Shown in pieces: positions 1 to 12,379 of a stretch of 64,000 nt of DNA; position 1 is the first letter of the stretch; each line of letters opens with the position of its first letter. Both the position numbers and the translations under genes were made by a program. This DNA is from Melioribacteraceae bacterium (lineage in GTDB: Bacteria; Bacteroidota; Ignavibacteria; Ignavibacteriales; Melioribacteraceae). A model generated the notes under the pieces. That model saw only the letters and a program-made list of their open reading frames with translations, was not told the DNA's origin and did not search any database. The stretch covers positions 1 to 64,000 of the forward strand of contig JAFGMI010000021.1 in NCBI GenBank assembly GCA_016927595.1, written 5' to 3'.

Positions 1-822
1 AAAGTCATCACCTGCATCGCCATTATCTATGTCAGACCAGATGCACGCATACGTGCTGTCATATTTGTCTACGCTACGATTGATTAATATATACCTTCTG
101 AAAATCGTGTTGCTGAGCGCGCCTACAATATTATACCCCCAGAAAGTTGCTTGCATCTCTATTCCCATCGGTTTCGAGCCATATAAATGAATCGTCACTG
201 AATCATTTAAATCATTCGCAACGAACCATACTGTTTGATGTGCGCCGGGGAATCCCGGTATATCAATATCGGGATCATAAGCTCCGTTCAGATCAATGTC
301 TTCGAACGGTGCTCCCTGATCAGCAGGCCACTCGCTCCAGTCTTTTTCGTATTGTGCTCTTATTTCACTTTCTGATTTGTTCTCGTCTTCCTTTTCAGAG
401 AACAAGTTTCCTGTCCGCCAGTCAGGTCTTACCCTGTAAATCCTGACGCAGGGATCATCCGGATCTGCCGCAGTACCATCAGGCAGAATCCTTCCAGGAA
501 CTATACCTTGCCTGTAAGTCGAACCACCCACTCTTTTTTCTCCATCTATAATTCCTCCCCAAACCAGTCCCGTTTGAAACACACATGTTTTCCCACTTCC
601 TTTTGGGTATGTCAGACCTGAATTGCCATGAGGATCGCTGTCGCTGTTGCCGTTATTGTAAATCCATGTTGAAATATAGTTTATATTCAGTTTTGTAACC
701 GACGGTTCTCCAATAGATTTCATAATTGAGTTTTGCTTGCAAAATTTATCCTGTCCGTTTACTATTAGTAGTGTTACGAAGAATAAAATAATGAGATTTC
801 TGTAGAATAAAATTCTCATATC
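1..822 (-). CDS. Partial secreted protein (C-terminus off left edge), hypothetical
   Basis: Not in the ORF track. Reverse strand from ATG at 822 is open for all 274 codons to the window edge (MRILFYRNLIILFFVTLLIVNGQDKFCKQNSIMKSIGEPSVTKLNINYISTWIYNNGNSDSDPHGNSGLTYPKGSGKTCVFQTGLVWGG...), with an N-terminal signal peptide-like segment. Confidence 0.85.
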
Positions 823-1130
823 ATTTTTTGATTAAAAATATTTCAGAATTGGGTAAAATATGCGGATTTTCAGTCAGATATTGCAGTCTTCTCATTACAT
901 GTGTGTGTTATTTTATAATAAATGTAAAGAAACATCTATCAATGTAGACGTATATGTCTTTATTATAACAACAATTTAAGACTATTTAGAATTAAATCAA
1001 TGTATAATATGTTCTCTATTTAAAACATTTTATTAAGTTTTTTGCAATTAAAAATTACGATAATTTATTCATTGTATTGATATCCAACTAGCTTTTTAAG
1101 CTGTAATCATAATTATTCCAATAGAGACTC

Positions 1131-1159
1131 TTGACAAAATGCACATTGTATCTTATATT
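1131..1159 (+). promoter_or_regulatory. Sigma70-type promoter of groES-groEL
   Basis: TTGACA (1131-1136), 17-nt spacer, TATATT (1154-1159); the -10 overlaps the CIRCE left arm. Confidence 0.75.
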
Positions 1160-1188
1160 AGCACTCACAATTACTGAGTGCTAATATA
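1154..1188 (+). promoter_or_regulatory. CIRCE element (HrcA operator)
   Basis: TTAGCACTC-N9-GAGTGCTAA at 1158-1184, perfect; inverted repeat extends to 13-bp arms (TATATTAGCACTC/GAGTGCTAATATA). Confidence 0.97.
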
Positions 1189-1216
1189 AAACGAACTAAT
1201 CAAAATGGAGGTTAAG

Positions 1217-1510
1217 ATGGCTGATTTTAAGATTAAACCTTTGGCAGACAGAGTTATTATTAAACCAAAAGATGCAGAAGAAACTACCAAGGGTGGTATA
1301 ATATTGCCTGATACGGCAAAGGAAAAACCTATAGAAGGAAGTATCGTAGCTGTCGGTCCCGGCAAATACGAAGAAGGAAAATTGGTTGAATTATCCGTTA
1401 AAGTCGGTGATAAGGTACTATATGGTAAATACGGCGGTACAGAAATAAATGTTGACGGCAATGAGTATCTGATTATGAGAGAAAGTGATATATACGGAAT
1501 CGTAGGCTGA
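1217..1510 (+). CDS. groES: Co-chaperonin GroES
   Basis: [22 protein letters not shown]...; start placed at 1217 rather than 1205 because the 1205 ATG overlaps the GGAGG Shine-Dalgarno. Confidence 0.97.
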   Translation: MADFKIKPLADRVIIKPKDAEETTKGGIILPDTAKEKPIEGSIVAVGPGKYEEGKLVELSVKVGDKVLYGKYGGTEINVDGNEYLIMRESDIYGIVG

Positions 1511-1543
1511 TTTATTGCATCAAATTCTGAAAGATAATTTTAA

Positions 1544-3196
<1,653 letters not shown>

Positions 3197-3217
3197 TAGA
3201 ATGTTAAATGATGCATT

Positions 3218-3250
3218 AAAAGGCGGTTCGTTTTGAATCGCCTTTTTTTT
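3218..3250 (+). terminator. Rho-independent terminator after groEL
   Basis: AAAGGCGgTTC-GTTTT-GAAtCGCCTTTTTTTT. Confidence 0.85.
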
Positions 3251-4199
3251 AACTAATCGCTAGTTGTTTTTTAAAAAACTCAATAGTCGTCTTTAATCCT
3301 TCTTCCCTGCTTATTCTTGGTTCCCATCCTAAAAGTTCCTGCGCTTTCTTTATGTCAGGCTGACGAACTTTCGGATCGTCAACAGGAAGAGGTTTAAATA
3401 CAATTCTGCTCTTGCTTCCGGTAATTCTAATTATCTCCTCGGCAAATTCAGCTATAGTAATTTCTGCTGGATTTCCGATATTTATCGGATTTGTTTCATC
3501 CGACATCAGTAGTTTAAATATTCCATCAATTAAATCATCAACATAACAGAAGCTTCTTGTCTGTGTCCCGTCTCCAAAGACGGTAATATTCTTACCTGTA
3601 AGTGCCTGAGATACAAATGCAGGCAGAGCTCTGCCATCATCTAATCTCATCCGTGGACCATAAGTATTAAAAATCCTCGCGATTCTTGTATCAACATGGT
3701 GAAACCTGTTATATGCCATTGTCATTGCTTCAGCAAATCTTTTGGCTTCATCATAAACACCGCGTGGTCCTACAGGATTAACGTTTCCCCAGTAGTCTTC
3801 GGGCTGAGGGTGGATTTCAGGATCACCGTAAACTTCCGATGTAGAAGCAAGCAGAAACACAGCGTTTTTATCTTTAGCCAATCCGAGTGCTTTATGTGTA
3901 CCTAACGAACCAACTTTTAATGTCTGGATCGGTAACTCCAAATAATCGATTGGGCTTGCTGGTGAGGCGAAATGGAGGACAAAATCAACATCTCCTGGAA
4001 TATGTGTAAAATTTGTTACATCATGCTTAATAAACTTGAAATGATCGTTACCGAAGAGATGTGAAATATTTTGAAGACTTCCAGTAAGTAAATTATCAAC
4101 ACAGATTACCGAAATATCATTCGCCAATAATTTGTCGCACAAGTGAGAACCAAGGAATCCGGCTCCTCCTGTCACAACAGCAGTTTTTCTTTTACTCAT
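3249..4199 (-). CDS. UDP-glucuronate decarboxylase-like extended SDR (UXS family)
   Basis: [59 protein letters not shown] hallmark motifs. Confidence 0.9.
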   Translation of the reverse strand: MSKRKTAVVTGGAGFLGSHLCDKLLANDISVICVDNLLTGSLQNISHLFGNDHFKFIKHDVTNFTHIPGDVDFVLHFASPASPIDYLELPIQTLKVGSLGTHKALGLAKDKNAVFLLASTSEVYGDPEIHPQPEDYWGNVNPVGPRGVYDEAKRFAEAMTMAYNRFHHVDTRIARIFNTYGPRMRLDDGRALPAFVSQALTGKNITVFGDGTQTRSFCYVDDLIDGIFKLLMSDETNPINIGNPAEITIAEFAEEIIRITGSKSRIVFKPLPVDDPKVRQPDIKKAQELLGWEPRISREEGLKTTIEFFKKQLAIS

Positions 4200-4201
4200 T
4201 G

Positions 4202-6445
4202 CTAGACTTTAATTTTTCGTTTGGTAGAACCATTCCCGCCCTGAGAGTAGTAATAATAATACTTATAATATGATCCATAGCCGCTTTTATAACTAAAGTT
4301 GTTCAGGAGAACTCCTATAAAACTATTCTTTTCATGATTGATCATTTCACTAGACTTTCTCATGAGTTCAATTTCGGTTTGGTTTGCCGAGACTACCAGA
4401 ATAGTCGCATCGACCAAGCGTGATAAAATTTCCGAATCGGTTACTGCTATAATTGGCGGGGAGTCAAATATCACAACATCGAATACACTGTTAATTCTTT
4501 GGATAAATGCTTCCATCTGATCTGAAGATAAAATTTCGGAAGGATTCGGAGGAATTGTTCCTGAGGTTATATATGACAGATTAGGCACTTCGGATGAATG
4601 AATTATCTCTTCAAGAGAAGCCTGTCCGAAAAAGTAATCACTGAAACCCGGAAACCTTTGAATCTTGAATATACTATGGAGTCTCGGTTTCCTTAAATCA
4701 CAGTCGACTATTATTGTTTTTTTATTTGCCTGAGCAAAGCTGCCGGCAGTATTAACAGCGACAAAGGTTTTACCTTCCTTCGGAGCTGATGAAGTAACTA
4801 AGATCGTTTTGATCGGATTTTCTTTTACCCTTGAAAACTGTATCCTGGTTCTTAAAGCTCTGAATGCTTCACTGTGTATTGAGTCAGGCTTTTTTGCAAC
4901 AATAAACTCAAAATCCTTATTGTTGTCAATAGTATCAATTTGCGGGACCCATGCAAGTACATTTAACTTATTGTTCTGAATGTCTTCGGGAGTTTTTACC
5001 GTATTGTCGAAGTAATTCTTAACGAATGCAAATGTAAGACCCATCCCTACTCCAAGAATAAGACCTACAATTATAATCATCATCCTGTTGGGTTTAGAGG
5101 GATTCAGCGGAGGTATGGCTCTATCGATAATCAAAACATTACCCGGTGTTGATTGTTCATTAATAAGCGCTTCCTGATATTTTTCTTCCACCAAAAGATA
5201 TAGTTTTTCATAAGCCGTCAATTCTCTCTGGTAGCGTGCGTAATCAATAGTTTGTCTTGGAAGTTCATTAAATCGTTTTTCATATCTATTTACAATATTA
5301 TCAAGATTTTCATATTTAGATTTAAACGTAACCTTTTTAATTTCTTCCTCCAGGACTTTCAGAGAAAGTTCCTTTAATTCTTCGGGAGTAGATGCAAAAA
5401 TGCTCGCTTTATAAACAGATAGCTGTTCATCAAGTGTGACTTTCAAGTCGTTTATCCGGGAGTCAAAATCATCTACAAGTTCTTTTCTTCTCATTGCTCC
5501 CTGTGTATTTGCGAGAGCAAGATCTCTCTGTGATTCGAGAAGTGAAATATTCTCCTGCAGTCTTTTAATTCTCGGTTCTTTCGCGTAACTCTCGATGTAC
5601 TGAGCAATTGTCGGATTTTGTCTTGCAAGTTCTTCTTTATATTGTTCAAGACTTTTTTCAGCTATTACCAATTCGATCTGTGTTGCATCTCTTTGTGATT
5701 GAAAATCTGTTATTACGTCTATTAAGGCTCTAGCCTGTTCATCAATCGCAACAATACCGCCTTTTTCCTGGAATGATTTAAAATTTTCTTCCGACTGGAC
5801 CAGATCATTAAGTTTTTCTTCACGCTGTTTTTCAAGAAAATTTTTTACGGTTATTAATTGCTGTCTTTCGTATCTAAGGTTGAGCTTTTCATAATTGCTT
5901 GCGTAGGTATTCGCAATAAGTGCAGCTTCAAACGGAGAGGGAGATTCAGCCGTGATCTCCACTATATCCAATCCTCGCTTCTGCTCAATAGTAGCATTAT
6001 TTACTAATGAAATCAATTCTATAACGGACTTTGGAGTAATATCGTTGGTTTTGCCAAAGGTATCCTCCGGTTTCTCAATAAGCAGATAAAAACTGTTGGG
6101 ATTGTTAATCGCATGGAAAGAATCAATTAAAGCATAAGCTACAATTTCTTTCATCCGGTAACTTTTAAGTATTTCAATTTCATTTGCAATAAATCTATCG
6201 CTTCCCCAGTCGTTAAATTCAGGTATTAGCGGTGAATTCAATATACTTCCTGAAGGCTTCTGAAGTTTTATAACTGTTGTTGAGCTATAGATATCTATTG
6301 CTTTATATGCATAAATAACAGAAACAATTAATCCTGTTAAGCTAATAAGAAGTATCGGTATAATATTCAGTTTAATAAGATTAATATAATCTTTAAGAGA
6401 ACTTGCTTCTTCCTCTCTGAGATTATGAAATATTCTGTTTTCCAA
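4202..6445 (-). CDS. Wzc-type polysaccharide co-polymerase with C-terminal BY-kinase domain
   Basis: N-terminal Wzz-like TM region, coiled coil, P-loop ([21 protein letters not shown]), Walker A' [16 protein letters not shown], and C-terminal Tyr cluster [16 protein letters not shown]. Confidence 0.93.
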   Translation of the reverse strand: MENRIFHNLREEEASSLKDYINLIKLNIIPILLISLTGLIVSVIYAYKAIDIYSSTTVIKLQKPSGSILNSPLIPEFNDWGSDRFIANEIEILKSYRMKEIVAYALIDSFHAINNPNSFYLLIEKPEDTFGKTNDITPKSVIELISLVNNATIEQKRGLDIVEITAESPSPFEAALIANTYASNYEKLNLRYERQQLITVKNFLEKQREEKLNDLVQSEENFKSFQEKGGIVAIDEQARALIDVITDFQSQRDATQIELVIAEKSLEQYKEELARQNPTIAQYIESYAKEPRIKRLQENISLLESQRDLALANTQGAMRRKELVDDFDSRINDLKVTLDEQLSVYKASIFASTPEELKELSLKVLEEEIKKVTFKSKYENLDNIVNRYEKRFNELPRQTIDYARYQRELTAYEKLYLLVEEKYQEALINEQSTPGNVLIIDRAIPPLNPSKPNRMMIIIVGLILGVGMGLTFAFVKNYFDNTVKTPEDIQNNKLNVLAWVPQIDTIDNNKDFEFIVAKKPDSIHSEAFRALRTRIQFSRVKENPIKTILVTSSAPKEGKTFVAVNTAGSFAQANKKTIIVDCDLRKPRLHSIFKIQRFPGFSDYFFGQASLEEIIHSSEVPNLSYITSGTIPPNPSEILSSDQMEAFIQRINSVFDVVIFDSPPIIAVTDSEILSRLVDATILVVSANQTEIELMRKSSEMINHEKNSFIGVLLNNFSYKSGYGSYYKYYYYYSQGGNGSTKRKIKV

Positions 6446-6454
6446 AATGTACCT

Positions 6455-6982
6455 CTAATTTCTGACGATATTTAATATCAGAATTGCCAAAGAAATCAAT
6501 GTTGAAACAATAGACAATGTAATAGAGAACCAGTCTTTGAAATATAACCTTGGACTTCCCGGAACTACAAGAATATCACTTGCTTGCAGATCCGGAACGT
6601 CCTTTCGAATACTTTTTAACGATGATTCCCACATCAGATCATCAAAAGAGAATTTAAAAAGTTGCTGAGTTTTATCTTCATTCGTCCTGTAGAGTCTGAG
6701 GTCCTCCAGGTGAGCATCGTCTGTAGGTCCTCCGGCAAGCGAGAAGAGATCAGTAATAGTAGTGTATTCAGGGACAACATATCTGCCCGGATATCTTACA
6801 AATCCCCAAACAGCAACTTTTATATTAATACTCAGCGGGTCGGAATAATCATAAAATCCACCCTGGTTGTTAAATAAGCCGGACTGAGATGTTCCAAGTT
6901 CATAATCTTTAACTTGTCCGCATATAACAGATGCAGTAAGGAATAAAATCAATAAAATATAATTCTTTTTCACAACTGCCAT
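6455..6982 (-). CDS. SLBB-domain polysaccharide export-type protein
   Basis: VAVWGFVRYPGRYVVPEYTTITDLFSLAGGPTDDAHL..., signal peptide and C-terminal TM segment. Confidence 0.8.
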   Translation of the reverse strand: MAVVKKNYILLILFLTASVICGQVKDYELGTSQSGLFNNQGGFYDYSDPLSINIKVAVWGFVRYPGRYVVPEYTTITDLFSLAGGPTDDAHLEDLRLYRTNEDKTQQLFKFSFDDLMWESSLKSIRKDVPDLQASDILVVPGSPRLYFKDWFSITLSIVSTLISLAILILNIVRN

Positions 6983-6987
6983 AGAAT

Positions 6988-7860
6988 TTATTGATTACTG
7001 GTATCAATTTTAAGAGAAAGCTTTTTGCTGAAAATACCTGTGCCTATCGGTCCAAGTATTATACCCAAAATAATTAAAATAAAGTTAATAAAATAAGTCA
7101 AGCTTACAAATTCAAAATGAACAGAAATTTGCCGTACAGTGATCAAAATCGTATTGAATATAATTACTGATAGTACACCGCTTGCAGTACCAAGTATAAC
7201 TCCTCTTATAAATAATGGTATTCTGAGTGTGGATAATTTAGCTCCTACAAGCTTCATGGTTTTATAATGGATTTTATTGTGGAGTATGTACATTTTACTG
7301 CTTGAATAAATCAGGTAAACTGAAATAATAAGCATAAGAAACCCTGATAAATAGATTATCACTTTTGCAGAATTGAGATAGTTGAGCAAAGTAATAGCAA
7401 GATTATAGTCTATAACCACATCGTCCACACCTTTAATAACCTTTAATTCGTTTATGATAGTTTCTAACTCTTGCTCATTGATATTTTTATTGAATTTTAT
7501 TACGAGCAATTGCGGTAACGGATTTGCTTCGAGCAGTGACCGGAAATCGCGACCCGTTTCAGCAATAAATTTTTTTTCAGCCTCTTCTTTTGATATATAG
7601 TTTATGTCCGCGATATATTCGCTTTCAGAAATTTCGGCTTTAATTTTATTTACAGAGGTCACTGAGACGGAATCATTTAAGAAAAGATTTGCTTCAATTT
7701 TCTTTTTTAATTTTTCATTTATTTCGGATGAAGCAAACATGAGCAAAAGTGATCCCGTTAAAAACAAAACTGATAAAGACAAAGAAATAATTGCGACAAA
7801 GGAAAACAATTTAGTTTTCCGGAATGTGTTGAATGCTTCTTTGAAATAGTAATAGATCAT
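6988..7860 (-). CDS. ftsX: FtsX-like cell-division permease
   Basis: MIYYYFKEAFNTFRKTKLFSFVAIISLSLSVLF...; 4-TM FtsX architecture. ATG at 7860 follows GAGGGATAAT; the 7872 TTG start overlaps that RBS. Confidence 0.85.
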   Translation of the reverse strand: MIYYYFKEAFNTFRKTKLFSFVAIISLSLSVLFLTGSLLLMFASSEINEKLKKKIEANLFLNDSVSVTSVNKIKAEISESEYIADINYISKEEAEKKFIAETGRDFRSLLEANPLPQLLVIKFNKNINEQELETIINELKVIKGVDDVVIDYNLAITLLNYLNSAKVIIYLSGFLMLIISVYLIYSSSKMYILHNKIHYKTMKLVGAKLSTLRIPLFIRGVILGTASGVLSVIIFNTILITVRQISVHFEFVSLTYFINFILIILGIILGPIGTGIFSKKLSLKIDTSNQ

Positions 7861-7868
7861 ATTATCCC

Positions 7869-8375
7869 TCAAAAATTTGATTCATCAATCCATCTAAGGA
7901 TCTGCCATTTTTCACCAACTTTAACAAGATCAAGGTTTACTCTTCCTTCTATAAATACAATATCTGTGGGATTAAACGTTATTGTCAAGTTAAAACTTCT
8001 TATAATATTTGTTGAATCACTTGTCATAGAAACTATATTATTCCATATCAAATCCAGGCGCTGCGAATTTCTGAAGAGTCCGTCGGTAACTTTCATTTCT
8101 TCATCTCTGCCCCAGGATACATCTACACCTCTTTCATAGTCTCTGTAGACAAAGCTGTACTGTTTTTCCAGCAGTTTACCATAAATAGTCGTGTCTTTGA
8201 AAGTGTAAGAATACAGGAAATTCTGAAATAGTCCTTCAACATTTTCTTGTTCAGTTATTAATGTCCCATCTCTTCCTAATGAATTGTCCAACTCATAGTT
8301 AAAAGGATTGCATGAGATTATAATGACAAAAAGTATTGAAGTCCCAAGTGAATATATAATTACTTTTTTAATAAT
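7869..8375 (-). CDS. Putative lipoprotein, possible ATT start
   Basis: Called ORF 7869..8291 starts at TTG, but the frame stays open upstream and encodes (I)IKKVIIYSLGTSILFVIIISCNPFNYELDNSLGRDG..., a lipobox signal peptide, preceded by AAAAGGGAG. Confidence 0.6.
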   Translation of the reverse strand: MIKKVIIYSLGTSILFVIIISCNPFNYELDNSLGRDGTLITEQENVEGLFQNFLYSYTFKDTTIYGKLLEKQYSFVYRDYERGVDVSWGRDEEMKVTDGLFRNSQRLDLIWNNIVSMTSDSTNIIRSFNLTITFNPTDIVFIEGRVNLDLVKVGEKWQILRWIDESNF

Positions 8376-8931
8376 TACTCCCTTTTAATTCACTCCAGCT
8401 CGGGTAATCATCTACTTTTATATCTTCCCACTTTGTAATAACCCAGTTCGATCTCCTATCTGTTTTCACAGTAAACAACGAATTCCCTTTGTAGGTAACC
8501 TCGGATGCTCCAACATAGACTGCTTTCAATACATATTCAAACTGGTATCTGGCACTGTCGGAGCTTATTGTTTTTTCTTCGTTGTTGAGTTCAAGAATTA
8601 TTTCGGATTGCTGCTCAACGCGGCTCAACAGAGTATTGAAATATTGTCTTTCTGCATTTACATCCCAGTCGATAAATATTTCTGATTGTGAAATGCCAGC
8701 TGACGGAATATACCTGAATTCATCGTCGGAAAACGCCTCATCAGCTAAACATTGAAGGTAGTTCTCAACAACTTTCTGACGAAATGAATTTTTAAGATTT
8801 TGAAACAGAATTGAGGGCTGAGTCGGTGTAATGAAATCGTCTCTCGGGGCAGATGGCTTCTCAGGATCTCTTGTGGTTAATAAATCACAAGAGGTTAAAT
8901 ATAACATTGATAGAATCAGGAAGTACTTCAT
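8368..8931 (-). CDS. Putative lipoprotein, hypothetical
   Basis: MKYFLILSMLYLTSCDLL: lipobox LTSC. Confidence 0.75.
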   Translation of the reverse strand: MKYFLILSMLYLTSCDLLTTRDPEKPSAPRDDFITPTQPSILFQNLKNSFRQKVVENYLQCLADEAFSDDEFRYIPSAGISQSEIFIDWDVNAERQYFNTLLSRVEQQSEIILELNNEEKTISSDSARYQFEYVLKAVYVGASEVTYKGNSLFTVKTDRRSNWVITKWEDIKVDDYPSWSELKGSNY

Positions 8932-9662
8932 TTCTTTAAAAACATTATTAGTCGCTCGGAATTATTTTGATCGAAAACATTGCCTTTATAATCGCCAAAT
9001 AAATTTTCAATCTTAAAACCCATATTTGTAAAAGTATTTTCGAGATGCTCTACTTTATACATTTTAACCGTTTCATAAAATATGTGATCTTTACCATCAT
9101 ATTCAATTGCAATTTTTTTAACCACTCTAGTATCGACTATGCTTCTTGTTTCCTTTATTATTTTGCCATTAATCTTCTTTTCATTGAAAGCTACGAGGTT
9201 ATTTTTGAGAAATTTCTCATTAAAATAGTCTAAAACTATATAACCATTAAATGAGAGAAAATATTTTGAATTATTAAAGAAACTGAAATTTTCATCGTCA
9301 TTATCAAAATATCCGAAGCTTGTAAACATATTCAGGATAAGATCGAATTTCCTTCTGAATGAAGCATATCTCAAATCAGAGCAAATAAAATTAATATTCA
9401 CTCCGAGATCTAAGGCATTTTCAGCTGCAATTTTTAATAAATTTCTGCTGAGATCGAAAGCAGTGAGGTTGTAACCTTTCTCCGCCAGCAGTATTGAATG
9501 CCTGCCGGCACCGCAAGCAGCATCAAGAATATTTGCGTTTTCTTTGAGCTTAAGGGTTTTTGTTATAAGCCTGATGATATCCTGTGCATCTTTTTCATTC
9601 CGATGTGAATAGACGCTAAGGTATTCATCTGATGAGAACCATTTTTTGAACCATTCTTTCAT
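8928..9662 (-). CDS. Class I SAM-dependent methyltransferase
   Basis: NILDAACGAGRHSILLAEKGYNLTAFDLSRNLL motif I/II. Confidence 0.88.
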   Translation of the reverse strand: MKEWFKKWFSSDEYLSVYSHRNEKDAQDIIRLITKTLKLKENANILDAACGAGRHSILLAEKGYNLTAFDLSRNLLKIAAENALDLGVNINFICSDLRYASFRRKFDLILNMFTSFGYFDNDDENFSFFNNSKYFLSFNGYIVLDYFNEKFLKNNLVAFNEKKINGKIIKETRSIVDTRVVKKIAIEYDGKDHIFYETVKMYKVEHLENTFTNMGFKIENLFGDYKGNVFDQNNSERLIMFLKK

Positions 9663-10258
9663 TGTATTGTAACACGGTTAAGAACTGCACGTCCGATCGT
9701 AGCTTCATCAGCAAATTCTAAATTACCGCCCACTGGCAATCCTCTGGCGATACGTGTTATCTTTAAATTGCTTTCCTTGAAAAGTTTTGCAATATATAAT
9801 GATGTAGTTTCCCCTTCTGTATCCGGGTTAAGAGCAAGGATAATTTCTTTGAAGTTTCCGTTTTTAATACGCTCCTCAAGTTCTTTAATTCTTATGGAAT
9901 CTACGTCTCTTCCGGTTAAAGGAGATAATACTCCCCCGAGCACATGATATAAACCGTTATACTCATTAGTTCTTTCAACTGCAATTATATCACTTATGTC
10001 CTCCACAACACAGATTATACTACGATCTCTTTTAGGACTTGAACAGATATCACAGATTTCGGTTGTGGTAATGTTAAAGCATATACTGCATTGTCTTATT
10101 TTAGTTTTCAAAGATAGAATTGAATCGGAAAGTCTGGATATATAATTTTCATCGCTTCTTAATAAAAATAATGCCAGACGTTGTGCAGTTTTCTTACCAA
10201 TGCCGGGTAATTTACTTAATTCTTCAATCAATATTTCAAGTGGTTCCGGTATCGTCAT
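9659..10258 (-). CDS. recR: Recombination protein RecR
   Basis: LIEELSKLPGIGKKTAQRLALFLL, Cys4 zinc finger (CSICFNITTTEICDIC), Toprim. Confidence 0.97.
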   Translation of the reverse strand: MTIPEPLEILIEELSKLPGIGKKTAQRLALFLLRSDENYISRLSDSILSLKTKIRQCSICFNITTTEICDICSSPKRDRSIICVVEDISDIIAVERTNEYNGLYHVLGGVLSPLTGRDVDSIRIKELEERIKNGNFKEIILALNPDTEGETTSLYIAKLFKESNLKITRIARGLPVGGNLEFADEATIGRAVLNRVTIQ

Positions 10259-10585
10259 TTATAATCCGGGGATATTAAATCCGGGAGGTATCATGCCTTT
10301 TGTTACGTTTGCCATCTCCTCTTCAGCCATTTTACCGGCTGATTCAAGCGCTTTGTTAACGGCGGCAACAATCAGATCTTCCAGCATCTCTTTGTCACTT
10401 CCGCTTGCTACTTCATCTTCTATTTTAACGCTTATAAGCTCTTTCCTGCCATTAACAGTGGCTTTTACCATGCCACCACCTGCATCCTCTGTAACAGATT
10501 TATTTGCCAGTTCATTCTGAACCTTCTCCATCTCAGCCTGCATTTTCTGAACCTGTTTCATCATCCCCTGCAAATTGGGTTTCAT
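10259..10585 (-). CDS. YbaB/EbfC nucleoid-associated protein
   Basis: MKPNLQGMMKQVQKMQAEMEKVQNELANKSVTEDAGGGMVKATVNG; immediately upstream of recR. Confidence 0.95.
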   Translation of the reverse strand: MKPNLQGMMKQVQKMQAEMEKVQNELANKSVTEDAGGGMVKATVNGRKELISVKIEDEVASGSDKEMLEDLIVAAVNKALESAGKMAEEEMANVTKGMIPPGFNIPGL

Positions 10586-10728
10586 TTAACCTCCTTACAT
10601 GTTAGTATTCTATGTTTCTTTTAATTTATAAAATTAAGAAAAATTAGTAATACAAAGAAATTATTGGAAGAAAATACTACATTTACTATTCTATTTTAAG
10701 TATTTTAAAATAATTATTTTATAATATC

Positions 10729-11379
10729 ATGTTAACAAAATACGGCTACAATACATTAGGCATAATAGCTATTATTAGTTTCTTATTAATAGCCTTTTCA
10801 ATTTATACAAATTCCACTGCATTTAAGTATTTACTGGTAATTTTAAGTCTTTTATTATTAGGATTTTCCTTGAATTTTTTCAGGGATCCTGATCGAAATG
10901 CTCCCCTCGAAAAAGAAATAATAATCTCGCCCGCAGACGGGAAGGTTATGTTGATTAAAAAGGTCCAGGCCGACAGATATCTCAATCAGGATGCATGGCA
11001 GATATCAATTTTTATGTCGCCTTTAGACGTTCATGTTAACAGGATACCGGTTTCGGGCAAGGTAGAGTATCTAAACTACATTAAAGGAAAGTTTTTAACT
11101 GCGTTTACCGATAAAGCTGACAAAGAAAATGAAAGAATGGAAATTGGTATTAAATCAGACCTGGGAAAAGTTCTTTTCACCCAGGTAGCTGGTTTTATTG
11201 CAAGAAGAATTATTACCGAACTTGAATTGGGACAAAAAGTAAATATAGGTGAACGATTCGGTATGATAAAATTCGGCAGCCGTGTTGATGTACTCGTTCC
11301 GCTTGAGTGGTCTCCTGTTGTTAAAGAAGGAGAAAAAGTAAAAGCCGGAGAATCTATAATTTACAGGTTAAATAAATGA
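10729..11379 (+). CDS. psd: Phosphatidylserine decarboxylase (short type)
   Basis: SPADGKVMLIKKV, MSPLDVHVNRIPVSG, IKFGSRVDVLVP (GS processing site). Confidence 0.95.
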   Translation: MLTKYGYNTLGIIAIISFLLIAFSIYTNSTAFKYLLVILSLLLLGFSLNFFRDPDRNAPLEKEIIISPADGKVMLIKKVQADRYLNQDAWQISIFMSPLDVHVNRIPVSGKVEYLNYIKGKFLTAFTDKADKENERMEIGIKSDLGKVLFTQVAGFIARRIITELELGQKVNIGERFGMIKFGSRVDVLVPLEWSPVVKEGEKVKAGESIIYRLNK

Positions 11380-12131
11380 AAAAATTAACCTTCTCTATGT
11401 CAGTGTTCCCGAATCTAGCTACCGCGCTGAATGTATTTTCAGGATTCATTTCAGTTATCTATGCTGCCGAACATAACTTTAAACTTGCAGCTATTTTTAT
11501 TTTTGTGGCAGCTTTTTTTGATCTTCTCGACGGCATAATCGCCAGAATTTTGAAAACAAGCAGCAAACTGGGCGTTGAACTTGATTCACTTGCAGACGTT
11601 ATCAGTTTCGGCTTTGCTCCGTCATTTCTCATATACAAGGTTTATTTGATTAATTACGATTTAATAGGATTAATTATCAGCTCCTTCATTCTGCTTTTTG
11701 GTGCATTCAGATTAGCAAGATTTAATGTTCAGTTGGAGAATATTAAAACAAAACTGGATTTTAGCGGATTGCCTGTACCGGTAGCAGCAGTTACAATTTC
11801 ATCGATTGTGTTATTCTTTTATAATGGTGTAAATTTAATTACTCCATTCTCTTACATCGTTATACCTGTTGTTTTGATATTATCTTTTCTTATGATAAGT
11901 AAAATAAGATATAATACATTGCCGAAAATTAAGTACCTGACTCTGTCAGCAAAAATAGTGGTAATTTCAATATCACTTGCTGCTCTTATTGCGATTGTTC
12001 TCACTAAAGGAGTAGCATTTTTCTACCTGGTGTCATTTCATATTATATTTGGAGTTTTAAGATACCTGTATTTATTGGTTTTCCGTGACAGCAATCCGGT
12101 TGATTATAAACAGAAAACCAGCGCAGGTTGA
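11376..12131 (+). CDS. pssA: CDP-diacylglycerol-serine O-phosphatidyltransferase
   Basis: DLLDGIIARILKTSSKLGVELDSLADVISFG: CDP-alcohol phosphatidyltransferase motif; overlaps psd by 4 nt. Confidence 0.95.
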   Translation: MKKLTFSMSVFPNLATALNVFSGFISVIYAAEHNFKLAAIFIFVAAFFDLLDGIIARILKTSSKLGVELDSLADVISFGFAPSFLIYKVYLINYDLIGLIISSFILLFGAFRLARFNVQLENIKTKLDFSGLPVPVAAVTISSIVLFFYNGVNLITPFSYIVIPVVLILSFLMISKIRYNTLPKIKYLTLSAKIVVISISLAALIAIVLTKGVAFFYLVSFHIIFGVLRYLYLLVFRDSNPVDYKQKTSAG

Positions 12132-12176
12132 ATACATTGACAAAAAATAATTATATAAATAAGGATAGAGGATAAT

Positions 12177-12365
12177 ATGTTTGGAAACTTAGGCGCAACT
12201 GAAATAATACTTATCGTTTTAGCGATACTTCTTCTTTTCGGTGCTAAAAAAATACCTGAACTAGCAAGAGGAATCGGGAAAGGCATGAAAGAATTCAAAA
12301 AAGCCGTCAAAGAAGTTGAAGAAGATATAAAACTGGATGACGAAGATGATAAGAATAAGCAATAA
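12177..12365 (+). CDS. tatA: Twin-arginine translocase TatA/E
   Basis: [44 protein letters not shown]. Confidence 0.95.
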   Translation: MFGNLGATEIILIVLAILLLFGAKKIPELARGIGKGMKEFKKAVKEVEEDIKLDDEDDKNKQ

Positions 12366-12379
12366 AATCTGAGGACTTT

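Noticed and set aside
147-446. 99-aa + strand ORF
   Set aside because: Antisense to the edge-truncated secreted-protein CDS, which has a signal peptide and fully open frame; the + ORF has no recognisable domain.
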